From Sporobolomyces roseus (taxonomy: Eukaryota; Basidiomycota; Microbotryomycetes; Sporidiobolales; Sporidiobolaceae): a stretch of 64,000 bases of DNA. The stretch is from contig JADILM010000005.1 of the NCBI GenBank assembly GCA_016617785.1, forward strand, positions 496,001 through 560,000, given 5' to 3'. Below, piece after piece: positions 11,960 to 22,905 of the stretch. A model generated the notes under the pieces. It made no database searches, was not told the DNA's origin, and was given only the letters and a program-made list of their open reading frames with translations. The translations under genes and the position numbers were made by a program. The first letter of the stretch is position 1. The number at the start of each line of letters is the position of its first letter.

Positions 11960-12335
11960 TCACCGCCACCCTTTTGCAACTAACCAATCCGCCGCTCTCA
12001 CTCCTACGAAAAACCTCTTCCCTAATCCAACTTTCAGATACCTTTCAAAAACTGTTAAGACCCCTCGTCGTTCTGCCGAGTCAGCCTGTGTCCCCAAACG
12101 CTGAATCAGGGGAGAATAGAGAGAAGGACATACGATAATAACTCCATTTCCTTCCAAAATACCTACTTACCCAAGGCACGATTACTAGATTCACCAAACT
12201 TTGTAACTGCCTGACCGATTCCTCGAATTGTAACTGTGCTTCCTCATTGTCCGCTTCTGAATCAGTCTCGTACAACTCACTCCCACTTGATGATGATGAT
12301 GAAGAAGTTGAAGAGGGGGAACGAGATCTAGTCAT
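11960..12335 (-). CDS. Small mitochondrial outer-membrane-like protein (MIM2-like, tentative)
   Basis: Two exons (12335-12134 and 12051-11960) encode 97 residues. A Ser-rich acidic N-terminus (about 1-40) is followed by FEESVRQLQSLVNLVIVPW, a hydrophobic segment, then SRYFGRKWSYY. After the junction come LFERYLKVGLGKRFF and a basic tail. An acidic cytosolic domain, one membrane helix and a GRKxxYxxxxRYL motif recall fungal Mim2, a subunit of the MIM insertase for outer-membrane helical proteins. That resemblance is from memory of the family's look, not an alignment. The intron is 82 nt with GTATGT and a CTGAC branch site. The frame beyond the chosen ATG shows no better start. Confidence 0.6.
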
Positions 12336-12759
12336 CCTTGTTCGAGGAGGTTGAGGGGGTTCGATCCAAGAGGAGGAAGAGATGTAATCGGAAGTAGAGG
12401 GTTTCGGAGGAGTTTTGGGAGGGACTAAGGGAGAGGGGAGAGGGAGACTCGAGTCGATTGATGCAGGATCAAGAGGGGCTAAATGTTGTGGGTAGCCCGG
12501 GTCACCAGTGAGCAGTAATGGATCCAGCGTGACTTAGGAATCCGGTTTGAAGGTTCTTAGGCGAGTGGGAGTGAGTGCAGAAGCCAAAAAGTGTTCTTTC
12601 GCAATCGAGATGCATGCATGAGCGAATCGAAGCAAGATATTTTCGCAATTTCTCTCATTCTCTTCCCTATCGATTCCAGTTCGTAAGAGAGACGAATAAT
12701 GCGATATTTATATTGACACAACAAGCACCTACAAACTGAATACGATCACCCTTCGTTTT
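12336..12759. other. Intergenic between two minus-strand genes
   Basis: 424 bp. The part next to 12335 is CT-rich on the minus strand and probably the leader of the small protein gene. The part near 12700 is AT-richer and fits a 3' end. No gene is seen. Confidence 0.4.
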
Positions 12760-13601
12760 TCATTCTAACCATTCCCTCACCTCTTCCAACGCTCTTCTCT
12801 TCGTCTCCCCTTTCGCCCAAAAATGATCTGCCCCCTCAACCTCGACCACCTTGACCCTCTCCTCCCCTCCTCCTAAACCCCTCAAGCGTTCACTCCAACT
12901 CCTCAATTTCCCTACACCCGAAAATTGATCCCCATCTCCATAAACCACACACATTCTATTACCCTCTCTTATTCGATCATCTAGCTTTTTAGTGAAGACG
13001 GAGGAATGGAAGGAAGTTAAAGCCCATAGGACGGAGAGTGGGTACGAGATGAGGAGGTAGGAGGTTTGGAAAGTGAATTGAGAGGTTGAGGGGGGAGGGG
13101 GACAGGAAGATGCGAGGAGGGAACCAAAGGAATAGCCACAGAGTAGGAGCGAGATTGGGAGAGGCGGATCGGAGAGAGGTGGTGGGGAGAGGAGAGGCAG
13201 GAGAACGGAATGAAGGATTGAATGGAAATCGGTCGATTCGATAGAGCCACTGTGAGGCCTCGAAGCGCAAATAGTCAGCGACGATAAATGATCACGACTA
13301 GTTTGGAGAGGGTCACTCACGTCCAACTAGCGCTCCCTTCGCTCTCGCCAGCTCCTCTTGAATCATACCTCACTACATCGTATCCTTCGTTTTGCAACAT
13401 CCGACTGAGACTGACCACCAGATGATCTTTCTTTGTACCTCCCAATCTTCCCCATGGGTGTGCTATGAGTGCTAACTTGCGATTCGGGGCAGAGGGTGAT
13501 GTTGAACGATCTGAAGAGTGGAGAGTATACGAGAGCTGTACACCCTCTGGAAGTGTATAGGTACCTTCGTGTATTGCATGTTGATTGCTCGAGGTATCCA
13601 T
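12760..13601 (-). CDS. Short alpha/beta hydrolase
   Basis: Exons 13601-13321 and 13258-12760 give 259 residues. The fold is visible: strand LALIAHPWGRLGG (oxyanion region), YDVVRYDSRGAGESEG, the nucleophile elbow LLLCGYSFGSLLA (GxSxG), then VVYGDGDQFSG (acid) and GADHFW (His). This order fits the small serine-hydrolase group often annotated as CocE-like or YuxL-like in fungi; bacterial relatives are single-domain esterases of unknown substrate. There is no signal peptide or membrane helix, so it is probably cytosolic. The intron has GTGAGT and CTGAC and joins in phase (SWT to PHSGS). The start at 13601 is the first ATG of the frame; an upstream GTG extension is not needed. It is divergent from the ThuA-like gene with 131 bp between starts. 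Confidence 0.8.
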
Positions 13602-13732
13602 TGAGCTCTTCGAGGGAGTGAGTGAAAGGGAGGAGACCAAGAATCGATTCACATTGATGAAGCCCCCTCTCTCTTCAACACTTCACTCACAATCGCCGAA
13701 ACACACCGGAACACACGTGAATAGCTCAAGAG

Positions 13733-15182
13733 ATGCGGTTACTTTCTCCCCTTTCTCTCCTACCACTGCTACCTCTCCTCGTTCCCTCAATTCTCGCTCA
13801 ACAATCCTTCCCCTCCACTTCGACTCCACCGTCCGTTCTCGTCTACTCCCGGACGAGTGGCTACAGGCATGATTCAATTCTCGTCGCAACTTCAGCTCTT
13901 CAGCAAATCGCAGATCGAACTTCACTCTACGTTCCAACTTTCTCTGAAGATCCCTCGATCTTCACGACCGAGGGATTAGAAGGGTTCAAAGCGATCGTAT
14001 TCCTGAGTAATTCAGATCAAGTTTTGACTAGTGATGGAGAGAAAGCGTTCGAGGAATGGTTGACAAAGGGTGGAAGTCTAGTCGGATTACATGCTAGGTG
14101 AGCCAACTTTTAATCTCTAATGAGGGTATGAGAGAGCTGACTGGGGGGAGGGAAGAGATAGCGTGCTTGTTTGAGGATCAAACGTTTGGGACGGCAATGG
14201 GTAGTTGGTTTCATCGACATCCAGATAGTACGTTTTTCATCGAGACGACGGAGTTTGTTCGAATTGTGCTGATCGTCTCCCTCGCTTTCTTCGAATCCCT
14301 GCAGTCCAGAACGTCGTAAGTCTGCTGAAGCTCCTCTCGAGATCCTCCTGATCAAGCTTTATTGATTGATCATGCTCCAAACTTAGACTTTCACGAAACT
14401 CATCAACCACGAAACGATCGATATGTTACCAGATCGCTACGAGTTTAGTCTCCTCCCTTTACCCCTACCTCTCTTCCCCATCTTCGCTGACCAGTTAGTC
14501 TCGTCATTGTCTCATAGAACTTTTGAAGAGATTTATTCATTCCGCACCGACCCTCGTTCAGTAAACGCCACTATTCTCCTCTCTGTCGATCCCTCGACCT
14601 ACATCGACCCCTCGAAACCTACTGAATCGGGTATAGACAGTCCATATTATCAAGGGACGCCTCATCCGATTGCGTGGTACAGGGAGGGAGGAATGAACGT
14701 GGATTTGAGTAATGGAACGAGTGAGGGAGGGAGTAGAATGAATGGGAGGATGTGGATGACTAGTTTGGGTCATACTAACGAAAGTGAGTGAATCGAGGAG
14801 TTCTAGCCATCTATTCTTTTCCCATTATGAGAGAAGCTGATGGATGATTTCGTCCGCCGTGACTCAGCTTGGAGGAGCGATTTACATCTACAGCACGTCG
14901 AAGCGGGGTTGAGATGGGCTTTGGCAGACTTTAGGTGAGTCAAGAGGAGCTTGATTTGCATCTTTCTCGTTTGCGAAATCGGAAATTTGATGGCATCGCC
15001 TCATCGTTCACAGCTCGTCCAACTCGTCAACTTCCTTTTCCTCGAGTCCGACAACATCAAGCTCGACAGAGTCCCCTACCAGCTCGACTCCTACGAATGC
15101 CTCTGAGAATCGCATACATGGATTCTCGACATTCTTTCTATTATTCTTCGCAGGATTCATTCTCTGCAACTTGTCGTCGTAA
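13733..15182 (+). CDS. ThuA-like protein, secreted and GPI-anchored
   Basis: An N-terminal signal peptide (Leu-rich, ending near Ala-Gln-Gln, residue 23) leads into VLVYSRTSGYRHDS, the opening strand of the ThuA/glutamine-amidotransferase-like fold. GLHA, CLFEDQTFG, GSWFHRHPDIQNV and EEIYSFRTDPR, PHPIAWYREGG and TSLGHTNE follow across several small introns (14098 on, 14231-14314, 14320-14382, 14785-14870, 14936-15010). The last exon is Ser/Thr/Pro-rich (about 40 residues). It ends in a hydrophobic tail (FFLLFFAGFILCNLSS) with small residues before it, which is a GPI-attachment signal. ThuA-like proteins are linked to sugar metabolism, but the biochemical activity of fungal members is not settled. 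The first acceptor (about 14150) and the stretch 14443-14519 are uncertain; I read the latter as retained because no in-phase splice fits. Family and surface anchor are well supported. Confidence 0.82.
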
Positions 15183-15773
15183 TACCACTGTACTTTCCAA
15201 GATCCCTGTAAAGTCTCATGTGCTCGATGAGAGGGGATCGGCGAGGGACATTTTCAAGAATGCTTCGCGTCCTTTATTCGTCGTCGTAAAAAACTCGTTC
15301 TTGCTTCGAATCTCTCTCAAAAGGGCGTCTATCTGTCTGAAATCTCGTCGAGGTGATAGAGAATAGAATGATTGACCCTTTGAGTTCGCGAAACCCTTTG
15401 AAAGTGAGAGTGATGAGGATGAGAATCGCGCTCGAAGCGATTCTTTCCAAGAAATCGACGATTTTTCAATCAACGGACTTTGCACAGAAAAAACTCACAA
15501 AAGCCTTTCTTCTCTCTTTCCCTCTCTCCACTTCACTTCATCCTCCTCTCAGTCACTTCCACCTTCTCTCTCTCCCTCTACTCCCACTCGCTTCCTACAG
15601 TCTTTCTTTGAGGTACGTCCTCCCTTGTTTCCCCCTTCTCTCGTGACTTCCGGCTGATCCCAATCGCGTCTCTCCCTTTTGCAGCCGGACTCATCCTCAG
15701 ACTACCTCCCTCTACTCTCACGGCTCTTACACTACTCTCACGACCTCAACTCTCCCTTCCACTTTCCATAAAA
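15183..15773. other. Intergenic with a probable 5'-UTR intron
   Basis: 591 bp. The distal half is strongly CT-rich and looks like the promoter and leader of the next gene. Within it, GTACGT at 15613 to TTTTGCAG at 15684, with a CTGAT branch site, has the form of a 72-nt intron in the 5' UTR of the barrel protein gene. Confidence 0.5.
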
Positions 15774-17139
15774 ATGCACGCATCTCTCGTTTCGACCTTC
15801 CTCGCCCTCTCCTTCCTCTCTACCTCCTCCCTCGCTTCCCCTCATCATTCCCACGCGATTCGAGGACTCTCAAACCTTCATGCCGGTCACGGAGTCGAAC
15901 TCGTCAAAACACGTTCTCTTGGTTCGAGGGGTAAAGGTGGACCTCAACGTTTGACCAAGAGAGGGAACGAGGCTGTACTCAAGTGTACTAGCGCAAAGAC
16001 TTTCCAATTGTGTGATGGAGATCGTTGCACTGATATGGGTAGCGTAGCTGGTGAGTTCTTCCTTTCTCTTGCACGTGGTGATCTCGTTTCGTCGCGTTGC
16101 CTGACTCCTTCGACTATCTCGCTGACTCCATCGCTTCTTTCTCTAGCTGGTACGATGTGTAAAGATGGAGCGATCACTTGGGATACGACTTCCGAGGCGT
16201 CACCCGAAGATTCCTCGTCCGCTTCTGCCTCAATCGCAGAATTCGTTTCGACCAAAGCCCAAGCCGTTTCCTCTTCCCTCGCCTCCGTTGAAGCAGTAGC
16301 GACCGACGCTGCCGTACACGTCAAATTGAACGCAGTCAAGACTCCTTCCTTTACTACTCCCGGACCTTCCTCGACTTCCTCTCCTTCTTCCTCGGAGGAC
16401 GATGAGGACGACTGGGAATGCGATACTGATGTTGCGGAAGAAGAGACTCCCTCCTCTTCAAGCACCTACACGACTTCGGCCGCACCTCAAAAAACTCAGG
16501 TTCAACTCAACGCTCAAAAACCTAAAACTACCACTCAAGCTCCTACTACCACCACTGCTCCTGTCGTTCAAGTGTCGGCATCGGTGTCGGTGGGAGGAGG
16601 TACATCTTCTGGAGGAGGAGGTGAAACCTTCACCGGTCGTGGAACGTGAGTTCTTCACTTATTCTTCTTTTCTCTTGCACTTTACGGATCCTCAGCTGAC
16701 TCTTCGTTCTATCATTCAGTTTCTATTTTCAGAATGGAGCCGCAGGTACGTTCATGCTTTCTCTTCAAAGTAACGCTCGATGTGACATTGATTGAACTCG
16801 TTCTGTTCTTTCGAAAAAAGGTTCATGCGGTGATTACAACTCAGACTCTGCCCTTATTGTCGCACTCAACTACCCTCAGAAACCTAGCGAAAATTGTGGA
16901 CGCTGGGTGTCTATCACCAACACTGCGAATGGCAAGCAAGTGAAAGCGAAAGTTGCCGATAGTAAGTTCTTTTGTTTTCTCATGAGATTCTCTCTTCCGC
17001 ACGAGGAACTGACCTCTGCCTTGTTCAAATAGCCTGTCCTGGCTGTGGAATGGGGGACCTCGATCTCTCCACTGGTGCCTACGACGCTATTGGAGCTCGT
17101 GACACTGGTGTTTTGCCCTTAAAATGGCAGTGGGCTTAG
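15774..17139 (+). CDS. Secreted double-psi beta-barrel (RlpA/barwin-like) protein
   Basis: Five exons (15774-16050, 16147-16645, 16720-16745, 16821-16961 and 17033-17139) encode 349 residues. A signal peptide ends near residue 22. A dibasic site (LTKR) precedes a small Cys-containing region with CTSAKTFQLCDGDRC. A Ser/Thr-rich linker of about 150 residues with acidic patches (EDDEDDWECD) follows. The C-terminal 100 residues are a double-psi beta-barrel: ATFYFQNGAAGSCGDYN, ALNYP, CGRWVSITN, VADTCPGCGMGDLDLS and PLKWQW. This matches the fungal group often named after riboflavin aldehyde-forming enzyme, and barwin/expansin-like barrels. Such domains are mostly wall-associated; catalysis is not shown for most. 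The DLS aspartate of the barrel is kept. The neighbours are also secreted. Confidence 0.9.
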
Positions 17140-19284
17140 ATGCGTCGACTTCGTATGTCGATTATCGTTTCTCCCTCTTTCCGTGTTTAACCTGACTTCT
17201 TGTCTTTCTGCTTGTAGGACCCTCTGTCTCTCCCTGCTGGCAACCTCGCTTCCCGGAGGAGAACTGGTTTCTCCCCTCTCCCTCGCATTTTCTTCGCATT
17301 TCTTTCGGATCGTTCTTTTCTTAGTGCCCTCTCTTTCTTTGTGATCGTAGTACGATCCTACTCTCTTCGTTCTCGTTGGGTTGTTTGAGCTCGCTAGTCG
17401 AGAAACCTCAAAAGATTGCAATACCGTGTAGCTTACCTTACCTCACACTTTCTCGTTGCCTTCTACACTGCGAGGAGTATCAGTGCCTCGTGAGATCTAC
17501 CTCGAAGGAGCGCGAATCACGTCGTTATCGCTCAACAAGCGAAATCGAGAACAAAATCGTTCGAAACGTTTCGCAAAGGACACTAGATCGTCAAAGCTGC
17601 CGCTGGGTCGTGGCGAGACTGCCTGTCTCCCGTCCGAGAGGTCTAAATTCCTCCTTGTGGTTGCTGGATCGGCCAGAAGCACTCAAAGAGCGTTTCAAGG
17701 AAATTCAGAAAGAAAGCTCAAATCTAAAGCTCTTCGATTCGTCGAGCCATTCGCTCCTCTCGCATGATCGGCATCTTCGAGCATTCTCCCTGTCCTGACT
17801 GCGAGATCTGGTGAGGTAGAGGAGGCGAACATGTAAGCAACCGAGGAAAGGGAAGAATGAAACTTCGAAATCCCGACGCAAAGAGAGTGAATCGTTGTCA
17901 GCCTTCACTGCAACCCTCTTGTATAACAAGGCATTCTCTCTACAGCGTGATATAACTAGCTGAGCGATCACGTTGCGCTGGATTCGTAGCCTCTGTAGGA
18001 ATGCCCACTGTTCGACGAAGCGAATGAACACGCTCGCGAACATTCGAGGAAAGGCCAAGGCCACAATCGTCTCCTTCGGAGGGTACATCAAACAGATCAT
18101 CGAAGCGTGACTGGCGCCGCTCAGCGTCTCCAGATAGACGACCCTCGTCTATCTCAAACGAGTTTGTCAGTGAGAAGGCTACTTCTCCATCCTCCCTTCT
18201 CGCCTTCGATGGATGATGCGTTGCCCGATCTCTCATTGAGTCCCGCTGATCATACTCGGCGGGACGCGCAATATCCATAGTCCGAGTGTCGACTTCGACG
18301 AGAATCGCCCCTTTCGCCGCCTCATTTTCGACGACGACGACGCTCAACGAACAGAACGGCTTCCCTTTCGAAGCTCTACACGCGGTCGGAGAGCACAACT
18401 AGCTACATAGATCGTGATTGTCAGAGTTTGCGCTATCGGAGTGAATGAAAGAAAAGCTCGCTTTCGTAAAAGAATTGAAAACGCCATCTTACGGAGAGTC
18501 ACCCACTTCGTTTGTACTATTTTTCGAGCCCCGCAACTCTGTTATCGTCGTTCCACAAGGTGTGAAGAGGTGAATCCAATTTGAGAGATACGAAGAAAAC
18601 CTTGCGGGATCCGTCGGATGAAAGAGCGAGATGGGACAGCTTCCGACAAACTCAGATTGTACCGTACGCCACACGGTCGACAGGGATATCGCAAAGACTC
18701 GTGAGCACTAGTGAGGGTCAATTTGACTCTTTCAAGTTAGCTCGAAATTTTGCAGCGGAGTGCGAGGCCGAATTTCACTCTTTTCCCACAAACCTTTATC
18801 TCGCTTCGCCCTATCTTCACAGACGAGCTTCGGTCTATTCAGGACAGCTTGCTTCAATTCTCAGTAACATCGTCGACCGAGTCTCGATGCTACAGAAGTG
18901 GACACGTTTCACAGGAATTGATTGGGAGACGTGAAAGTTACGGACACAAAGTACGCTTGCGAGCGTATTCTAGCTTGGTACTAGCGTGATCGACATAAAG
19001 TTCTTTCCTCTCACGCGCGACTTTTCCGCCTCTCGAGGTCCCCCCCGACTTGACCTGTTCCTAAAGATGCTATTCCCAATCGATCCCAAGTTTAGCTCGG
19101 TTCCTCCACATCGTACCGCGCGCAAGATTGTGAAAGATCCCATGAGGGTGCGAACAGGAGAAGGTGGAGGAGCGGAAACTCGATTTCGTTCAAAATCAGA
19201 AAACCTCTTCCTTCTTCTCTTCTTTCCTCACTCTTCACTTCTCTTTCCACCTTCACACCCATCCTACCTTTCTATCTCGACATC
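17140..19284. other. Gene-poor interval between two secreted-protein genes
   Basis: 2.1 kb. It holds the 3' end of the barrel protein gene (terminal GTAGG and CT-rich tract near 17200-17300) and the protease promoter (CT-rich leader 19195-19284). The longest frame in the middle (17940-18398 on the minus strand) lacks an ATG, a family motif and splice support, so I do not call it. No repeat or RNA gene was recognised. Confidence 0.4.
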
Positions 19285-21105
19285 ATGAAAACTACCGGCA
19301 CTTTCGCCACCGCCCTCGTTGCGACACTCTCTCTTGCTTCATCTGTCACTGCTTCAAACGACGACACCCTCGTTATCCCTCTCGAGAAGCGTCAAACCAG
19401 CATCCCCATCACTCTTCCTGACGGTCTCGTCGACTTCACTGCCCTCAACGTAAGCACACTTCTCTTTCAACAGTTCTCTTTCCTTCGCGAGCTGACTTCG
19501 ATTCTTTGCTTTCTTTAACAGTCTCACCTCTCGTACACCAAGGGCAAGTACCAAAAGACTCAAGCCAACTACCGCAAGGCTATGGGTGGCGCCTCCCCTC
19601 TCTCCAAGCGTGAGGAGGAGGAGAAGCCTGCCTTTCGAGGAACCGGACCTATCTTGAAGGAGGACGAGAAGCTCGCTAAGCGTGCTGGTTCAACTGGTCA
19701 AGAGGCTCTTACCGACTTCCAAAACGGTAACCTCTGGGCTGGGTACATCAACATTGGTTCCAACAACCAAAGATTCCTCATCGACTTTGACGTTCGTTCC
19801 CCTTTTCGCTCGCTCTCATGATAACCTCGCAGCTGACTCGTCTTCCCCTTTCGATAGACTGGATCTTCTGATCTCTGGGTCCCTGGAGTCGGCTGCACCA
19901 CTTCCGCCTGCTCGTCCAAGGCCAAGTACAGTGAGTCTCTCTTCTCTTTCACTTTCCTCGCCCTTCTCTCGCTCGCTTTCCTTCACGGACTCTGCAGCTG
20001 ACATGATCGGTTATTTTAGACCCTTCGACCTCAACATCGTCCCGCTCTGTTCCCAGCAAGCAGCTCGACGTTTCTTACGGAGATGGCTCAACCTCCTCGG
20101 GTCCCGTCTACACTGACAACGTCAACGTTGCCGGACTCGTCGCTTCGGGACAGACCTTTGGAGCTGCTTCCACCCTCTCCTCGGGCTTCGCTAACTCGCC
20201 TGAGGATGGTCTCCTCGGAATGGGATTCCAGTCCCTCTCCCAACTTCAAGCTTCGCCTTACTTCCAGACTGTGAGCTAGCCTACTTCTGTATGATGATCG
20301 ATGCCGTTGGCTCCTAGGCTGACACTCTTCTCTACGATCGCAGTTGATCTCGCAAGGAAAGGTCGCTTCTCCTCAATTCTCTTTCAAGCTCACTCCCTCC
20401 GGAGCTTCCCTCGACCTCGGTTCGATGGTATCTTCCCGATACGTCGCCGGTACCACCGCCTACACTCCCCTCACCTCGAAGTCCTGTGAGTTTTCGCTTT
20501 TTTCGCTTCTTTCGCTTTTTTCGAAAACGTCTGACCCATTCATTCTCCACATCTCAGACTGGAACGTCAAGGCCACCACCGCCATCAACGGCAACGCCGT
20601 CTCTTCCCTCGGTCAATTCGCTGCTATCATTGACTCGGGAACTACCCTCATTGTCGCCCCCAGTTCTTTCGCTCAATCCTGTGAGTTTTGCACTTCTCTT
20701 CTTCCCTGAGCTGGCGGCATCGCTGACGACATCTACCACTCAGTCTACGCCGCTGTACCGGGAGCTAGCTCGATGGGAAATGGTTACTACCAGTTCCCCT
20801 GCTCCTCTGTTCCCTCTGTTTCGTTCTCCTTCCCCGGTTCCACCACCAAGTGGACTATCCCTGCTTCACTTTTCAACCTTGGACGCGCCTCCTCGACCTC
20901 ATCTCAGTGCGTAGGTGGACTTGTGGGAATGGACGCAGGCATCAATGCGGTCATTATGGGAGACGTGTGAGTTCTCTTCGCTTTCTAGCTCAATTTATCG
21001 CACTAGCTGACTCCTTATACGCTGCGACCACTCAGCTTCATGAGCAGCTTGTATACAACTTTCGACGTCGGTAACTCCAGGGTCGGTTTCAGTAAACTCG
21101 CCTAA
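19285..21105 (+). CDS. Secreted pepsin-like aspartic protease (family A1)
   Basis: Eight exons (19285-19449, 19522-19791, 19858-19930, 20020-20270, 20344-20485, 20558-20680, 20744-20966 and 21036-21105) encode 438 residues. A signal peptide (about 1-24) is followed by a propeptide with three dibasic sites (LEKR, LSKR, LAKR), likely cut by a Kex2-type protease. The mature enzyme starts near AGSTG and carries both catalytic aspartates: DTGSSDLW, with its Asp split across the exon 2/3 junction, and DSGTTL. The active-site flap motif VSYGDGS and the terminal block FMSSLYTTFDVGNSRVGFSKLA are typical. Introns are 57-78 nt with CTGAC branch sites; one donor is GTTCGT. The enzyme should act outside the cell at acid pH. 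Terminal-exon relatives occur as degenerate copies at 27.1 and 28.5 kb. Confidence 0.96.
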
Positions 21106-21596
21106 ACCATCTCTGCGATTCACCCTCTCTGCCTCATCGCCGCTCTCCCCTCCATACCTCTCCCTACCTCACGCTTCGCAATCTTCCCGACCTCTACATA
21201 TTCTCCTCACTCTCCGACACACAGTCGCTCAACTCGCCAACGGAAACCCACGGAATCGGAATCAAAACTTCGAATCATTTAGTAGTATCATTAGTATCCA
21301 TCATCATCAGAAGAGTCGTATCGCAATCAAAGCTCATTCTTTGCAACTCCGTCGTCGCGTTCGTCTCGCTTGTGAAGCGAAATCGCGCCACAGGTAGACT
21401 CGCAGCTGTCTCTCCTAACTCTCGTTCAAGCTTCGAAACCTTTCACTAGCCTATTCTCTTTCGCATCTTTCGTTTTAGCAACAAGTAGCTTACAACACTC
21501 CATTAGCCTCGAGTACGATTACTTCAAATAGTAAAATTTGCTGTTTCGTCTTGCGCGATTCGTTTCCTCCGTGTTTCGAAGGATATCTGCTGGTTA
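21106..21596. other. Convergent 3' ends (protease and unknown gene)
   Basis: 491 bp between two stop codons. It starts with a CT-rich 3' UTR and has an AT-rich patch with TAGTAG/ATCATC repeats near 21275-21310, plausible for polyadenylation. No gene is seen. Confidence 0.4.
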
Positions 21597-22215
21597 TTAC
21601 TCGCAATCCATTTCTTGCCTCTCCTCATCCTCAATCTCAGTAGAGCCAGAGTGTGAAGTTACGTCCTCCGTTACCATCTCGACTTCGAAAGGTTCGTTCT
21701 CGAATCCCTCGATTTCCGAATCGGCTCTCCTACGTCTCGAGCGTTGCAGGACTTGACGATTTGCTTCCTTCTTGTTTCTGTGAGGAATGAAGAAGGGTGA
21801 GGCGGACGGTAGAGGTAGGATCGAGATCTTTGGACGTTTCGACGGACGTTCTGTACCCGAGAAAACTGTTGAGTCAGCAAGAGCATCGAACGAGAAAGGC
21901 TGAATCTGGCGACGTACCTCTATTTTCAGCGTCCTCAGTCAATACTCGATCGATCTCTGCTTTAAGTGAGGGACGAGCCTGAGTTTCAATGGTGTAAGAA
22001 AGGTTCGTCGAAAGAGTCGAAGAAAAAGCGATTGAATTTGCGGAGAAGAAATATTCAACAGCTTCTCGAGTCGTCCAACTCAAGGCGTAGTGTAGGAAGT
22101 GGAATGTTCCAGCGACGGGAAAGGGAACGACGACGCGTGAGAGAGACGAGAAATCGAGAGGAAGTTGTTCTTCTTCGAGAGCGCGTTTGAGAGCTTTGGC
22201 TACGTGTTGAGACAT
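21597..22215 (-). CDS. Hypothetical protein
   Basis: Two exons (22215-21918 and 21865-21597) join in phase over a 52-nt intron with GTACGT and CTGAC, giving 188 residues. I do not recognise the family. Residues 1-100 look folded: amphipathic start (VAKALKRALEEEQ), then VVVPFPVAGTFHFLHYALSW and an alternating polar/hydrophobic stretch ending in EIDRVLTEDAENR. Residues 100-188 are basic then strongly acidic (RRRRADSEIE to EIEDEEE-like), with NKKEANRQVLQRSRRRR as a possible nuclear-localisation patch. The reality of the gene rests on the in-phase splice and a sensible ATG, not on homology. Confidence 0.6.
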
Positions 22216-22905
22216 GAGTGTTGAGTGTATGTTCTTCGTAGATTGAGCTGTCGATCAGGAGCTCCGAGAGTGGAGGAGAGACGGTTCAGTGAGAGGGAGG
22301 GGGAGAAAGGAGGAGGAGATTGGAAAATTTTGATTCAAATTGTGGAAATGGGGATTACAAAAGTTTGACTTCCCTAGTTCGAGGTCAATTGTCTTCTCCC
22401 TCTCTTCGACCTCATTAAACGCTCTGAACAGCTGGCTGAAGCGATACAGCGCATCCTACTGCTTATCCACGACTTGTCTTCTTCAAATTGGCCTCAATAT
22501 CAGATTACAAGAATCAACTTGCAAGTTGTGACGCAACAGTAAGTCCTCCCAACATATCCAGTTTGAGGATATCGATACTTGATGGAATCGAGGGCGAGGT
22601 TGAACAAGTCGAGCGAGGGGCAGGCTGATTTGCGAGGCTTCAACATCGGCGACTCGTCTCCCGCTCTTCGACTTTTCTCGTTTCGCTTCGTCTCAGCCTA
22701 GTTTCGCTTCGTCTCAGCCTACTCTCGCTACCTTGATGACTTATGTAGACTCTCTGAGGCCTTGTCCTTGCTTTGAATGTCGTCTGCGAAGGTCGGCTCA
22801 TCGTCCGTCGCTCGAGCCGCTCCGATCGTTTTCGATTCTACACGAACTCCTCTCTCCTCTCTTTCTCTCCTTCCCTCCCCTCTTCAACTGATAGACGCTC
22901 TCGCC
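22216..22905. other. Divergent intergenic region with a 21-bp tandem duplication
   Basis: 690 bp between divergent starts. It has a CT-rich leader before 22906 and a perfect tandem duplication at 22681-22721. An ATG at 22777 is in frame with the downstream gene; I prefer 22906 because the leader there has the usual pyrimidine tract. Confidence 0.45.
22681..22721. repeat. 21-bp tandem duplication
   Basis: The unit TTTCGCTTCGTCTCAGCCTA(G) occurs twice head to tail in the upstream region of the 22906 gene. Confidence 0.9.

Noticed and set aside
14443..14519. A possible intron in the ThuA-like gene
   Set aside because: The GT and AG sites present there do not join in phase, and the frame stays open, so I leave it as coding with doubt.
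17940..18398. 152-residue minus-strand frame in the gap before the protease
   Set aside because: It starts with a non-ATG codon, has no motif or fold signature and no splice partners, and its composition is that of random reading of this DNA.
22777..22905. Upstream in-frame ATG for the PIP-box protein gene
   Set aside because: The 43-residue extension has low-complexity Ser/Leu sequence, while the pyrimidine-rich leader typical here sits just before 22906.
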